In this document: in pieces, positions 1 to 8,578 of the stretch
How positions within the stretch are numbered: position 1 is the first letter of the stretch
How the letters are laid out: every line of letters begins with the position of its first letter
NCBI RefSeq assembly: GCF_000407445.1
Contig: NZ_ASWB01000003.1
Coordinates: forward strand, 62,001-126,000
DNA from: Enterococcus moraviensis ATCC BAA-383
Lineage (GTDB): Bacteria > Bacillota > Bacilli > Lactobacillales > Enterococcaceae
DNA length: 64,000 bases
Reading direction: 5' to 3'
Notes under the pieces: generated by a model
What the model was told of the DNA's origin: nothing
Seen by the model: only the letters and a program-made list of their open reading frames with translations
Databases searched by the model: none
Position numbers and translations under genes: made by a program

Positions 1-1318
1 TGACTACAACTAAAGGTGTCCCACCTTCGTTTGCAACACGTTGAACGATCGTATCACATTCTTCTGGATAGCGATTGCCTTTTTCCTCTACATATTGTTT
101 CATCGTGTCTGCAGCACCTTTGCGAATTTCATCCCCTTGATAATTGATGCCGCTCATCCGCGTTTTTGCTGTAAACTCGATAAATTCAACCTCTACCTGA
201 TTTAATTCTCGACCACGGATGTCAAATTGTTCTTTGGCTAAAATAACGATACTGCGTCCTTCTGCCGTTTCATCTGCTAAAGAGGACAGTTGAGCAGCAT
301 CTGCTAAGTCATATTCGCTGATACCTGTCACTGGAATAAATTCACTTGCTCGACGATTGCCTAGCGTGATAGTACCTGTTTTGTCCAATAATAAAATATC
401 TACGTCTCCTGCGGCTTCGATTGCCCGTCCACTCATTGCAATCACGTTTTCCTTGTTTAAGCGGCTCATTCCGGCAATTCCTATAGAAGAAACCAATGCA
501 CCGATAGTCGTTGGCGCTAAGCAAACAAGTAAAGCGATGATCGTTGTTAACGCTAGAGCAGAACCATTTCCGACCAGTTCACTTGAAAATTTTGTAAAAG
601 GAATTAATGTGGCTGAAACAACTAGAAAAATAATCGTCAACATAATCAAAATAATTTGGAGCCCAATTTCATTCGGTGTTTTTTTCCGTTCAGTTCCTTC
701 TACCATAGAAATCATTTTATCTAAAAAGGATTCGCCATTTTCAGCTGTCACTTTAATCACTAAATAATCTGAAACAACGGTTGTTCCACCAGTAACAGCA
801 CTACGGTCACCACCAGACTCACGAATAACAGGAGCTGATTCCCCTGTTATTGCACTTTCATCCACCGAAGCCGCACCATCGATCACATCGCCATCCATTG
901 GAATTTGTTCGTTTGCCGCTACATAAACAAGATCTCCTTTTTTTAGTTCAGAGGACTTGATTTGAGTGAATTTTTTTGCCGTAGCGTCTTCGATTGAAGC
1001 AACTTTATGTGCGGTAACTTCTTTCTTCGCTTGTTTTAAACTTTCTGCCTGAGCTTTTCCCCGACCTTCTGCGATTGCTTCAGCAAAGTTAGCAAATAAA
1101 ATCGTCAGCCATAAAATAATGGCAATCGCTAAAATAAAGAATGGCTCTGCATCTGTATAGCCAGCAAAGGTTAAAACGTACAAAATCGTCGTTAAAATAG
1201 CGCCCAGATAAACAACTAACATCACTGGGTTTTTTAATTGAATCGTTGGTGCTAGTTTTTTGAAAGACAATTTGAAAGCCTCTATATAAACATTGCGTTT
1301 ACTTTGTGTATTTTTCAC
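1..1318 (-). CDS. kdpB: Potassium-transporting P-type ATPase subunit B (3' end outside window)
   Basis: KdpB is the ATP-hydrolysing subunit of the high-affinity KdpFABC potassium pump in the cytoplasmic membrane. The visible 439 codons cover the N-terminal membrane part, the actuator region and the phosphorylation site. The minus strand at 371-385 encodes DKTGT, whose Asp is phosphorylated in the pump cycle. I place the start at a GTG (1316-1318) because AAGGGG lies just upstream and the protein then begins MKNTQSKRNVYIEAF; no ATG fits. It follows kdpA after about 20 bases, so the two are co-transcribed. The family is about 680 residues, so roughly a third lies beyond base 1. Identification is secure. 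Confidence 0.95.
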   Translation of the reverse strand, partial: MKNTQSKRNVYIEAFKLSFKKLAPTIQLKNPVMLVVYLGAILTTILYVLTFAGYTDAEPFFILAIAIILWLTILFANFAEAIAEGRGKAQAESLKQAKKEVTAHKVASIEDATAKKFTQIKSSELKKGDLVYVAANEQIPMDGDVIDGAASVDESAITGESAPVIRESGGDRSAVTGGTTVVSDYLVIKVTAENGESFLDKMISMVEGTERKKTPNEIGLQIILIMLTIIFLVVSATLIPFTKFSSELVGNGSALALTTIIALLVCLAPTTIGALVSSIGIAGMSRLNKENVIAMSGRAIEAAGDVDILLLDKTGTITLGNRRASEFIPVTGISEYDLADAAQLSSLADETAEGRSIVILAKEQFDIRGRELNQVEVEFIEFTAKTRMSGINYQGDEIRKGAADTMKQYVEEKGNRYPEECDTIVQRVANEGGTPLVVV

Positions 1319-1337
1319 TTGTTTCCCCTTCTTTGCT

Positions 1338-3020
1338 TTATTTTGTCATAAAGTGTTCTGCGATTGGTCCTAATGCCATTGAAGGCAAGAAACTTAGCGC
1401 GCCAATCACTAAAATCACAATGATCAACATCGTTACAAACGTTGCATTGGTCGTTGAAAGTGTACCTGACCCGGTTGCAACTATTTTCTTTTTCCCTAAA
1501 TTAGAGGCTAAATAAATCACGGCTAACATTGGGATAAAACGGGAAAGAATCATAATGATTCCACCCAGAATATTCATGAATGTCGTATCAGTGGTTAAGC
1601 CTGCAAAAGCACTTCCGTTGTTATTCGCTAATGAAGAAAAACCATAGAGAATCTCTGAAAAACCATGTGGGCCTTGATTGGTTAACCAGGACATTGCTTG
1701 TGGATTCAAGACAAACAACATCGTTCCGATCAAGGTCAATAACAACGGCGTTAAGATCACTAGGCAAGCCATTTTCATATCGAAAGGTTCGATTTTTTTT
1801 CCTAGATATTCGGGTGTTCTTCCGACTAATAAGCCCGCAATAAAAACAGCAAGCAAGATAAAAACGATCATTCCATAGAGCCCACTACCCGCACCACCAA
1901 AGATAATCTCACCTAGTTGCATCAAGAACATTGGAATCAATCCGCCAAGTGGTGTGAAGCTATCCAGCATAGCATTGATAGAACCGTTGGAAGCAGCTGT
2001 TGTACTAACTGCCCAAAGACTTGACCAACCAATACCAAAACGCGTTTCTTTGCCTTCCATGTTCATTTGACCGATAACGTGACTAAATTGTGGTCCATAA
2101 TATTCACTTAACGTCACACCAATCAAAGCTGCCATCAAAAAGCCAAGAGAAACGATCATGATTGTTCGACCTTGTTTCCAATCTTTCACAAACAGCCCAA
2201 AAGCGACGATCAGAGCCGCAGGAATCAATAAAATTGAAGTATTTTCAATGAAATTACTGATCAAGTTAGGATTTTCAAATGGATGAGCTGAGTTGGCACC
2301 AAAGTAGCCACCGCCATTTGTTCCTAATTGTTTGATGGCAACTTGACTAGCAACAGTTCCCAAAGGTAAAAAGATCTTTTGGCCGAGTTCTATACTGGTC
2401 GTTTCAACGGAACCAGCAAACGTTTGAACAACACCTTGAGAAATCAATAGTAAGGAAACAATAAAAGAGAGTGGTAATAAAATATATAAAATAATTTTTG
2501 TTAAATCTTGCCAGAAATTGCCAATTTGCTTTGTTGTCCGATTTGTAAAGCCACGAAGTAAAACAAATAATACCGCAATCCCAACAGCTGCTGATACGAA
2601 GTTTTGGACAGTTAATCCAAAAGCTTGTGTAAAGATCGATAAGGTCTCTTCACCCGCGTAAGCTTGCCAGTTCGTATTAGTGATAAAACTTGCTGCAGTA
2701 TTAAACGCTAATGAAACACTTGTCCCTGGCAATTTTTCAGGATTCAGCGGCAAAAATCCCTGTCCCAAAAGCATCGCCATCAAAAGAATAAACGAAAAGA
2801 AACTGAAAAAGAGAACACTCAAGCTATATTGCTTCGCTGTCATTTCTTTTTGCGCAGGTGTTCCTAAAAATTGGTAGATTTTCGTTTCGATTGGATGGAT
2901 CATTCTTGTCAAAATTGTCTTTTGGTTTGTCATTACTTTATGAATATAAAAACCTAGTGGAATAGCTAAGCCAATCAAGACAATAAAAAAGATTGTTTGT
3001 TGGATAATAATTGTACTCAC
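1338..3020 (-). CDS. kdpA: Potassium-transporting ATPase subunit A
   Basis: KdpA is the potassium-selective channel-like subunit of the Kdp pump and belongs to the superfamily of K+ transporters, with about ten membrane helices and four selectivity-filter loops. Filter-like segments such as '[18 protein letters not shown]' and 'NNNGSAFAG' are visible. An ATG at 3137 would add 39 residues unlike the family. I chose the GTG at 3018-3020, preceded by GGGGGG, giving 560 residues against 557 in E. coli. The GTG overlaps the stop of the kdpF remnant (GTGA), the usual translational coupling. kdpB follows. No kdpDE sensor genes are in the window. Confidence 0.94.
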   Translation of the reverse strand: MSTIIIQQTIFFIVLIGLAIPLGFYIHKVMTNQKTILTRMIHPIETKIYQFLGTPAQKEMTAKQYSLSVLFFSFFSFILLMAMLLGQGFLPLNPEKLPGTSVSLAFNTAASFITNTNWQAYAGEETLSIFTQAFGLTVQNFVSAAVGIAVLFVLLRGFTNRTTKQIGNFWQDLTKIILYILLPLSFIVSLLLISQGVVQTFAGSVETTSIELGQKIFLPLGTVASQVAIKQLGTNGGGYFGANSAHPFENPNLISNFIENTSILLIPAALIVAFGLFVKDWKQGRTIMIVSLGFLMAALIGVTLSEYYGPQFSHVIGQMNMEGKETRFGIGWSSLWAVSTTAASNGSINAMLDSFTPLGGLIPMFLMQLGEIIFGGAGSGLYGMIVFILLAVFIAGLLVGRTPEYLGKKIEPFDMKMACLVILTPLLLTLIGTMLFVLNPQAMSWLTNQGPHGFSEILYGFSSLANNNGSAFAGLTTDTTFMNILGGIIMILSRFIPMLAVIYLASNLGKKKIVATGSGTLSTTNATFVTMLIIVILVIGALSFLPSMALGPIAEHFMTK

Positions 3021-3097
3021 CGTTGATCCCCCCAAAATAGTTGGTAAAATAAGTAAATAAGCAGTAATCCTGCAATTATTCAAGATATAATCGTCAT
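3017..3097 (-). pseudogene. kdpF: kdpF remnant with in-frame TGA at codon 6
   Basis: Just upstream of kdpA, in the correct frame and with GGAGAGGG before its ATG, is a 27-codon frame. It reads MTIIS, then TGA, then [20 protein letters not shown], then a TGA overlapping the kdpA GTG. The single hydrophobic helix, size, position and overlap are those of KdpF, the small stabilising subunit of the pump. The TGA at codon 6 would stop translation before the helix. It could be a true nonsense mutation or a sequencing error. It matters because translation of kdpF may help expose the kdpA start. Confidence 0.72.
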
Positions 3098-3365
3098 CAA
3101 AATCCCTCTCCTTCATTTGATAAAAATAGCATATCAACTTTCCTATAAAGATAGTGTTAAAGTTAAGTGGGCTTCTTTATACCATCTTTACATCGGTAAG
3201 GGCTTTCAATCCATTTAATGCAAAAGCATTTCTAAAAAAGAATTCATACTTAAATTTGCGTATTTTATTTTGTCGCCTATCTTAGAGTCTAGCAACCAGT
3301 CTGAGGTATTTTTTTGTTTGTAGTATTTTTCTGTCTTAATCCCGTGGGAATTTGGTAATATTAGC

Positions 3366-3399
3366 AAAAAAAAACTAGAGAATCCGATTTCTCTAGTTT
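3366..3399 (-). terminator. Rho-independent terminator downstream of the SemiSWEET gene
   Basis: On the minus strand a 9-bp stem (ACTAGAGAA at 3374-3382 with TTCTCTAGT at 3389-3397), extended by A-T pairs, is followed by a run of T. It sits about 80 bases after the stop of the SemiSWEET gene and before the kdp leader. Confidence 0.8.
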
Positions 3400-3476
3400 G
3401 AAGTAATTTAATTTTTTTTACGATCATCCCCGTAAATACCCTCAAGTTGATTTTAAAAGACCAATGGTTTTTAACT

Positions 3477-3740
3477 TCATATTGAAGTTAAAAAAGCAAT
3501 CAATCCAAAAATTACGCCAGGAAAATTGGCAATTACGATGGGATAATCTCTTGGTCTTTTCAAGAAACCATAAGAAGTCCATAATGTACAATTAATTGCG
3601 GCAACAACTGGTTGTATTGGATTACCTTTTTGGCCATTAAGGTTATTCGCTATTTGTGGTATGTAAGATACGTACATTAAGATAGCTGTTATAGTTGCTA
3701 TCCAACTTAAATATTTAATAAATTTATCCATAACAATCAT
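3477..3740 (-). CDS. SemiSWEET-type sugar transporter (PQ-loop protein)
   Basis: The 87-residue protein has three predicted membrane helices, the size of a bacterial SemiSWEET half-transporter that works as a dimer to move small sugars. A PQ motif (YIPQI) sits at the end of the first helix, with NCTLWTSYG in the second and a hydrophobic third helix. AAAGGAGAG precedes two in-frame ATGs (codons 1 and 4). The second has more normal spacing, so the protein may be 84 residues. It looks monocistronic with its own terminator. The substrate cannot be told from sequence. Confidence 0.8.
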   Translation of the reverse strand: MIVMDKFIKYLSWIATITAILMYVSYIPQIANNLNGQKGNPIQPVVAAINCTLWTSYGFLKRPRDYPIVIANFPGVIFGLIAFLTSI

Positions 3741-3808
3741 TCTCTCCTTTTTTTAGTTCAATCGTTTAATTAGGGAAACGTTTTGCGAGGAAACTTTTTC
3801 AAAATCAT

Positions 3809-4051
3809 CTATGACTGAATTCTATGTTTACACCACATGTATATGATAAGCATGATGAGTGCAAAAGGAGCTGTTACTAATACACCTACAATTCCCTTAT
3901 CATAGAAAAAAACGGATAAATACCTAGACCATTTCTACTCGAATCTAGATCGATAAATAGATAAAAGATAAACAGGGTTACATAAAGTTTAAATAGTGAG
4001 TATAAAAAATCAATAACTAATAATACTCCACTTAAAACAAATTTTTTTCAT
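3809..4051 (-). pseudogene. Frameshifted gene for a small membrane protein
   Basis: Joining two frames gives a coherent protein of about 80 residues. It runs from MKK-like FVLSGVLLVIDFLYSLF through FIFYLFIDLDSSRNGLGIYP to GIVGVLVTAPFALIMLI and IYMWCKHRIQS. The frame is lost twice at homopolymers, at an A7 after the ATG (4042-4048) and at a T7 near 3910. An extended -10 promoter lies upstream. I do not recognise the family. Two helices and a basic tail are visible. Homopolymer indels could be decay, phase variation or sequencing error. Confidence 0.55.
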
Positions 4052-4085
4052 TTATCATTCTTTCTTATCTTTTTTGAGTATCCTC

Positions 4086-4093
4086 ATTATACA
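4086..4093 (-). promoter_or_regulatory. Extended -10 promoter element
   Basis: The minus strand reads TGTATAAT here, a full -10 hexamer with the TG extension, about 40 bases before the ATG of the broken small membrane gene. No good -35 is seen, as is common for extended -10 promoters. Confidence 0.55.
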
Positions 4094-4187
4094 CTGTTTT
4101 AGAATTTTCTATTACTCGCTTTTAGAAAACTCATTCCAAAAGATTCGCAGTAAAGAGAACAAAATTTTAGGTCGGTGAATATAAAAA

Positions 4188-4227
4188 GAGCTCCTAGGTA
4201 GCCTAATTCTATAGGAGCTCATTTTTT
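4188..4227. terminator. Terminator hairpin (probably bidirectional)
   Basis: A perfect 9-bp stem, GAGCTCCTA (4188-4196) with TAGGAGCTC (4212-4220), is followed by T7 on the plus strand and flanked by A5 on the other side. It lies about 70 bases past the stop of the glutathione peroxidase gene, whose minus-strand transcript it most likely ends. Confidence 0.75.
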
Positions 4228-4296
4228 TGTTCCAACTTACTAAAATGATTGTACCATGAAATAATTCTTAATATCAAATAACAAAAAAAGTATTTC

Positions 4297-4770
4297 TTAC
4301 AATAAATTTTCTATATCTCCAGCAATTTTTTCTGGCTCAACAGTTGGTGCAAAGCGTTTTACAACATTACCATCACGATTTACTAAAAATTTCGTAAAGT
4401 TCCACTTGATCGCACCACCTAAAAGCCCACCTTTTTCACCTTTTAAAAAAGTATACAACGGATCAGCGTTCTCTCCATTTACATCGATTTTTCCAAACGT
4501 TTGAAATGTCGTTTGATACGTCAATTGACAAAAATCACTGATTTCTTGATTGGTGCCAGGAGCTTGATGACCAAATTGATTACACGGGAAATCTAGGATT
4601 TCTAATCCTTGTTCACGGTATTTTTTATATAGCTCTTCTAACCCTTCATATTGAGGGGTAAAACCGCAGCCAGTTGCTGTATTGACGATCAAAAGTACTT
4701 TTCCTCGATACTTTTCTAAAGAAGCTGTTTCATCATTCGTCGTTTTCACTTGATAGTCATAAATACTCAT
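4297..4770 (-). CDS. Glutathione peroxidase family thiol peroxidase
   Basis: The 157-residue cytosolic protein of the thioredoxin fold reduces hydroperoxides with a catalytic Cys. Family signatures are present: NTATGCGFTPQY with the peroxidatic Cys at about residue 35, the Gln-containing DFPCNQFG, and the Trp of KWNFTKFLV. Together these form the Cys-Gln-Trp catalytic set. Bacterial Cys members like this one usually take electrons from thioredoxin rather than glutathione. It is a single gene with its own terminator. Length is normal for the family. Confidence 0.93.
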   Translation of the reverse strand: MSIYDYQVKTTNDETASLEKYRGKVLLIVNTATGCGFTPQYEGLEELYKKYREQGLEILDFPCNQFGHQAPGTNQEISDFCQLTYQTTFQTFGKIDVNGENADPLYTFLKGEKGGLLGGAIKWNFTKFLVNRDGNVVKRFAPTVEPEKIAGDIENLL

Positions 4771-4850
4771 TTCACTTCGTCCTCTCCTGTAGCTTGCTTT
4801 ATTAAATACTATCTAGTAGACCGTTTTACGTCAAGGAAACGAACTTTCTG

Positions 4851-7190
4851 CTAGCTAAGGATCGGCGTTAGTTCGAGTAACACAATCCCATTCGTATCGA
4901 GTGTCACATAATAATTAAAGGTATCGTCGATTTGCGTATCAAAAACTTTGATTTTAGGACGTGTACGATCCACAATGTAATTTTGTGCCTCTAAATCTAA
5001 CATTTTAGCTTGCTGAAAATCCTCATACGTATAAAATAATGCACCATTGTGCCGGTTAAACTCAATTTGCTTGATTTGATAAGCGCCTATTTTAATAGCT
5101 GTTAATTCGATTTCAAAGGTCACCGCTTGACTTTTAAGAAACGCTTCCTCCGAAGACAAATGAGGATCAAAATAGTTCGTATTAAATAAAAGCAGTTGAT
5201 AGCGCCCCGCTTCATAGGTCAATATATATTCTTCTCCCTGCGCTAAAACCATCCCTTCCATTCTTCTTGCTAACAATAGACAAAAATAAGCTGGTCGTTT
5301 TCCGCTGTAATAATGAAACAACTCCAAGCCATCATTTTTTAGCGGTCTATTTTGTGTTTGTTGTTCATATACCTCAATATTCAACCAAAAACCGAAGCCT
5401 TCTACTAAAGTATCGATCATCAAAAGATCTTTTAAGATGATTGCGCCTCTAAAAAATGTGCCATTACTATTTCTAGTCATCCCAGTTAACGTATTCCATT
5501 CTGTAAGATATAAAGGCAATTTGATTTCGTATTCTTTTAGCAAATGTTTGATATACAACGTCTTGTTCAGCACATATTGATGGTAATTCTTTAGATCAGG
5601 AAATGAACTATCTAAATTTTTAAATACATAATTAGGTTCAGCCGAAAATGAAAGAAAATCGCAAATCGTTGCCATTGTTTTAAAAAAAATTGAGACCTGC
5701 TGTTGTTCCTCCTTCTCAAAAAATGGATCAGATAATGGAATTTCTGCTCCAATTTCAATTTTTGGTGAGATATCTGCCACCATTTTTTTTATTTCTAAAA
5801 AGACAGGATGATATTCCGCAAGGGGTTCTCCTTTGAATAAGCAGTTGATTTTCCATTGACTTGTAACTTTTGTGCCAAATTTATTTTGAATATACCGAAA
5901 AAATTGTCGATAAAGGTCTTTAACTTTAACACTTAATGCTTTAAATTCTACAAGTGACAATTGATAAAAAACTGCTAGGTTGTTTGCTTCTAAAAAGGTC
6001 AATATGTAATCCCACTTTTCAAATGCAGGAAAAGAATTCATGGCGGCTTCTTCATGAATTTGAACGGATAAAGGAATCTGTTTGACTAAACTTTGAACAC
6101 TAATATACTTGATCGACATATGTTTTTTTACGTCTAAAATTTCCTCTTGAATTTTTTTTGAGGCTAAAGCATCCCATGCCCCAATATGGATGATAATTTC
6201 TTTTTTCTGATATTCAGTTGTTTGTTTTTCTGTTGTAATCTGCAATTGTTTTGTTTTTAGTGATAACTCTGAAGACCGTACATCTTCTGTCGCTATTTGA
6301 ATATAACTATATAATGGCACCAAAATTTCCTTGACTTTAAGTTCAGTAGCTTGGGATTTTTGATTGCTTTTTTTAGGCATCCCCGATTCTGGAAAGTGGG
6401 TCGAACGATAATGAGTAGGTGAATCATTAAAGAGCTTTTTAAAATGTTCACGGTAAGTTTTACTATTGCTAAAGCCATTATCCAACGCAATTTGTTCAAT
6501 ACTTTTCTTCGTATACAATAATTCTGATAAGCTATGTTTTATGCAAATCGTCCGTACATAGTGAGAAAAATAATCTCCTGTTTCCTTTTTGAAAAACTTA
6601 GACAACGAGGATTCAGACATAAAGAAATGCTCCGCAGTATCTGATAATAAAATACCGTCTTGATAATGTTCTTCAATATATTCTAGGATTTCTCTGAGTT
6701 TTTGATTGTCAGAAAGATGATAGTCCGTACCATTCTCTTTTTGAAAATTATGAACAAGAGACAGAATAATTTGCGTTAAAAATAGATTTACTTTTAAGTG
6801 TTTTAAAGGGTCATCACTAAACTCTACGAGGCACAAGTCAGCCACTTGTCTTCGCAATGAAGCGATCGCATACATTTTCCCATGCTCTTTTTGTTTAGGC
6901 TGACAATCGAAATGAGTATAAAAAAACGCTGGAAACTGAGTCGCAAAAAAAAGGTTATTGATGCCTAATTCTAAGTAAGAACAAGGAACAGATGGAATGG
7001 CTGATAACATAAAGTGGTCCCCTGTATTGAGCACAAATAACTCACCCGTTTCTATACGAGTCGTCATTTCATCCATCGTAATGAGCATCGCCCCTTCTAA
7101 AACAATCAAAATCGTCGTTTCTTTACTAAAACTATTCTTTTCACTCTCTAATTGTTGATAACTAATCTGATAATTTTCATTTACAATCAT
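4851..7190 (-). CDS. AraC-type regulator fused to a GH39-like glycosidase domain
   Basis: This is a 779-residue protein. Residues 1-150 look like a cupin-type sensor. About 165-265 are a two-helix-turn-helix AraC/XylS DNA-binding domain (YIEEHYQDGILLSDTAEHF; ALDNGFSNSKTYREHFKKLF). About 280-779 resemble the beta-xylosidase (GH39) barrel plus a beta-sandwich tail, with LYLTEWNTLTG carrying a possible nucleophile Glu. Related AraC-GH39 fusions are known in Firmicutes, where the barrel may act as a sugar sensor. It is divergent from the M20/MFS operon starting at 7380 and may control it, though this is inference. No sugar-uptake gene adjoins it. Confidence 0.82.
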   Translation of the reverse strand: MIVNENYQISYQQLESEKNSFSKETTILIVLEGAMLITMDEMTTRIETGELFVLNTGDHFMLSAIPSVPCSYLELGINNLFFATQFPAFFYTHFDCQPKQKEHGKMYAIASLRRQVADLCLVEFSDDPLKHLKVNLFLTQIILSLVHNFQKENGTDYHLSDNQKLREILEYIEEHYQDGILLSDTAEHFFMSESSLSKFFKKETGDYFSHYVRTICIKHSLSELLYTKKSIEQIALDNGFSNSKTYREHFKKLFNDSPTHYRSTHFPESGMPKKSNQKSQATELKVKEILVPLYSYIQIATEDVRSSELSLKTKQLQITTEKQTTEYQKKEIIIHIGAWDALASKKIQEEILDVKKHMSIKYISVQSLVKQIPLSVQIHEEAAMNSFPAFEKWDYILTFLEANNLAVFYQLSLVEFKALSVKVKDLYRQFFRYIQNKFGTKVTSQWKINCLFKGEPLAEYHPVFLEIKKMVADISPKIEIGAEIPLSDPFFEKEEQQQVSIFFKTMATICDFLSFSAEPNYVFKNLDSSFPDLKNYHQYVLNKTLYIKHLLKEYEIKLPLYLTEWNTLTGMTRNSNGTFFRGAIILKDLLMIDTLVEGFGFWLNIEVYEQQTQNRPLKNDGLELFHYYSGKRPAYFCLLLARRMEGMVLAQGEEYILTYEAGRYQLLLFNTNYFDPHLSSEEAFLKSQAVTFEIELTAIKIGAYQIKQIEFNRHNGALFYTYEDFQQAKMLDLEAQNYIVDRTRPKIKVFDTQIDDTFNYYVTLDTNGIVLLELTPILS

Positions 7191-7379
7191 TTCGACGCCT
7201 CAACTTTCTATATATTGTTCATTATACCACCCAAACAAGAAAATATCGTTCGTTTATATACACATTATTTTCCTGTTGTTTTTTTTGAAAATTAATTTCT
7301 GAAATTTAGAAATTCCTATCATTGTGAAGTTTTTAATTAAGCATAGAATATGTAATGTAGTTGAAAGGAGCAATTTGAA

Positions 7380-8576
7380 ATGGACGATTTACAGACACAA
7401 TTATTTACAAAGCTTCAACAAAAAGAAACAGATATGATCAACATTCGACGACATTTTCATGAACATCCAGAACTGTCATTTCATGAAACGGAAACAGCAA
7501 AATATATTGCTGATTTTTATGAAGGCAAAGATTGTACGATTCAAACAAATGTTGGTGGCGGTAATGGTATTTTAGTCGATATTCACGGTGGAAAAAAAGG
7601 ACCAGTCTTAGCGATTCGAGCAGATTTCGATGCGCTGCCGATTCAAGAAGATACTGGACTTCCTTTTTCATCAAAAACCAACGGTGTCATGCACGCTTGC
7701 GGACATGATGGACACACCGCTTACATGATGATTTTAGCTGATTCACTGATTGAGTTAAAAGATCAACTTGCTGGAACGATTCGTGTCATTCATCAACCAG
7801 CTGAAGAAGTACCACCCGGTGGCGCCAAAGGAATGATCGAAGCGGGTTGTTTAGACGGTGTAGATCATGTGTTGGGCATTCACGTAATGAGCATGATGCC
7901 ACTTGGCGATGTCCTTTATCACCCTGGATCTGTTCACACTGGTCGAGCAACTTTCAAAGTAGTCATGCATGGTAAAGGTGGACACGGGTCTACACCTCAA
8001 GATGCGAATGATACGATCGTTGCAGCTTCTCAATTTGTAACAGCTGTTCAAACCATCGTCAGCCGCAGAATCGATCCATTTGATACGGCAACTGTTACGA
8101 TCGGTTCATTTGACGGTAAAGGGTCAGCCAATGTTATCAAGGATTCAGTCACACTTGAGGGCGATGTACGGATTATGAAAGAAGAAACTCGAGCAATCGT
8201 TGAAAAAGAATTTAAACAGATTCTAGATGGTATCTGCCGCACATTCGGCATCAGCTATGAGCTTGATTACGCTAATGATTACCCTGTTTGTGTCAACGAT
8301 CCAAAAACCACTGAAATGGTCGCAAAAGCCTTGAACGAAGCACAAATCCCGGAAGTTAAACAATTAATCGAGTGTGGACCACAAACCCCTTCCGAAGATT
8401 TTGCTTATTATGCGAAAGAGCGCCCAAGCTGTTTCTTTTTCGTTGGTGCACACAAAGAAGGAACACCAATGTATCCACATCACCATCCTAAATTTTATAT
8501 AGACGAAGATTGTCTATTGATCGCTGCAAAATCAATGGGTGCAGCTGTTTTATATTATTTATCTGAAGGAGTTTAA
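7380..8576 (+). CDS. M20 family amidohydrolase (N-acyl-amino-acid or aminobenzoyl-glutamate type)
   Basis: The 398-residue cytosolic metallohydrolase belongs to the M20D/HipO group, which removes acyl groups from amino acids or peptides. Metal-binding and catalytic motifs are clear: RADFDALPI, MHACGHDGHTAYMM, HQPAEEVPPGGAKGM and a C-terminal HHHPKFYID. The start has GAAAGGAG eight bases upstream. Only two bases separate its stop from the MFS gene, and a second M20 enzyme follows. The three genes therefore form one operon that looks built to import and cleave an acylated or peptidic compound. The exact substrate is unknown. Confidence 0.88.
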   Translation: MDDLQTQLFTKLQQKETDMINIRRHFHEHPELSFHETETAKYIADFYEGKDCTIQTNVGGGNGILVDIHGGKKGPVLAIRADFDALPIQEDTGLPFSSKTNGVMHACGHDGHTAYMMILADSLIELKDQLAGTIRVIHQPAEEVPPGGAKGMIEAGCLDGVDHVLGIHVMSMMPLGDVLYHPGSVHTGRATFKVVMHGKGGHGSTPQDANDTIVAASQFVTAVQTIVSRRIDPFDTATVTIGSFDGKGSANVIKDSVTLEGDVRIMKEETRAIVEKEFKQILDGICRTFGISYELDYANDYPVCVNDPKTTEMVAKALNEAQIPEVKQLIECGPQTPSEDFAYYAKERPSCFFFVGAHKEGTPMYPHHHPKFYIDEDCLLIAAKSMGAAVLYYLSEGV

Positions 8577-8578
8577 TC

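Noticed and set aside
3215-3445. A 76-codon minus-strand frame upstream of kdp
   Set aside because: It spans the SemiSWEET terminator hairpin and has no ribosome site. I also looked for a cyclic-di-AMP riboswitch here and saw no convincing consensus.
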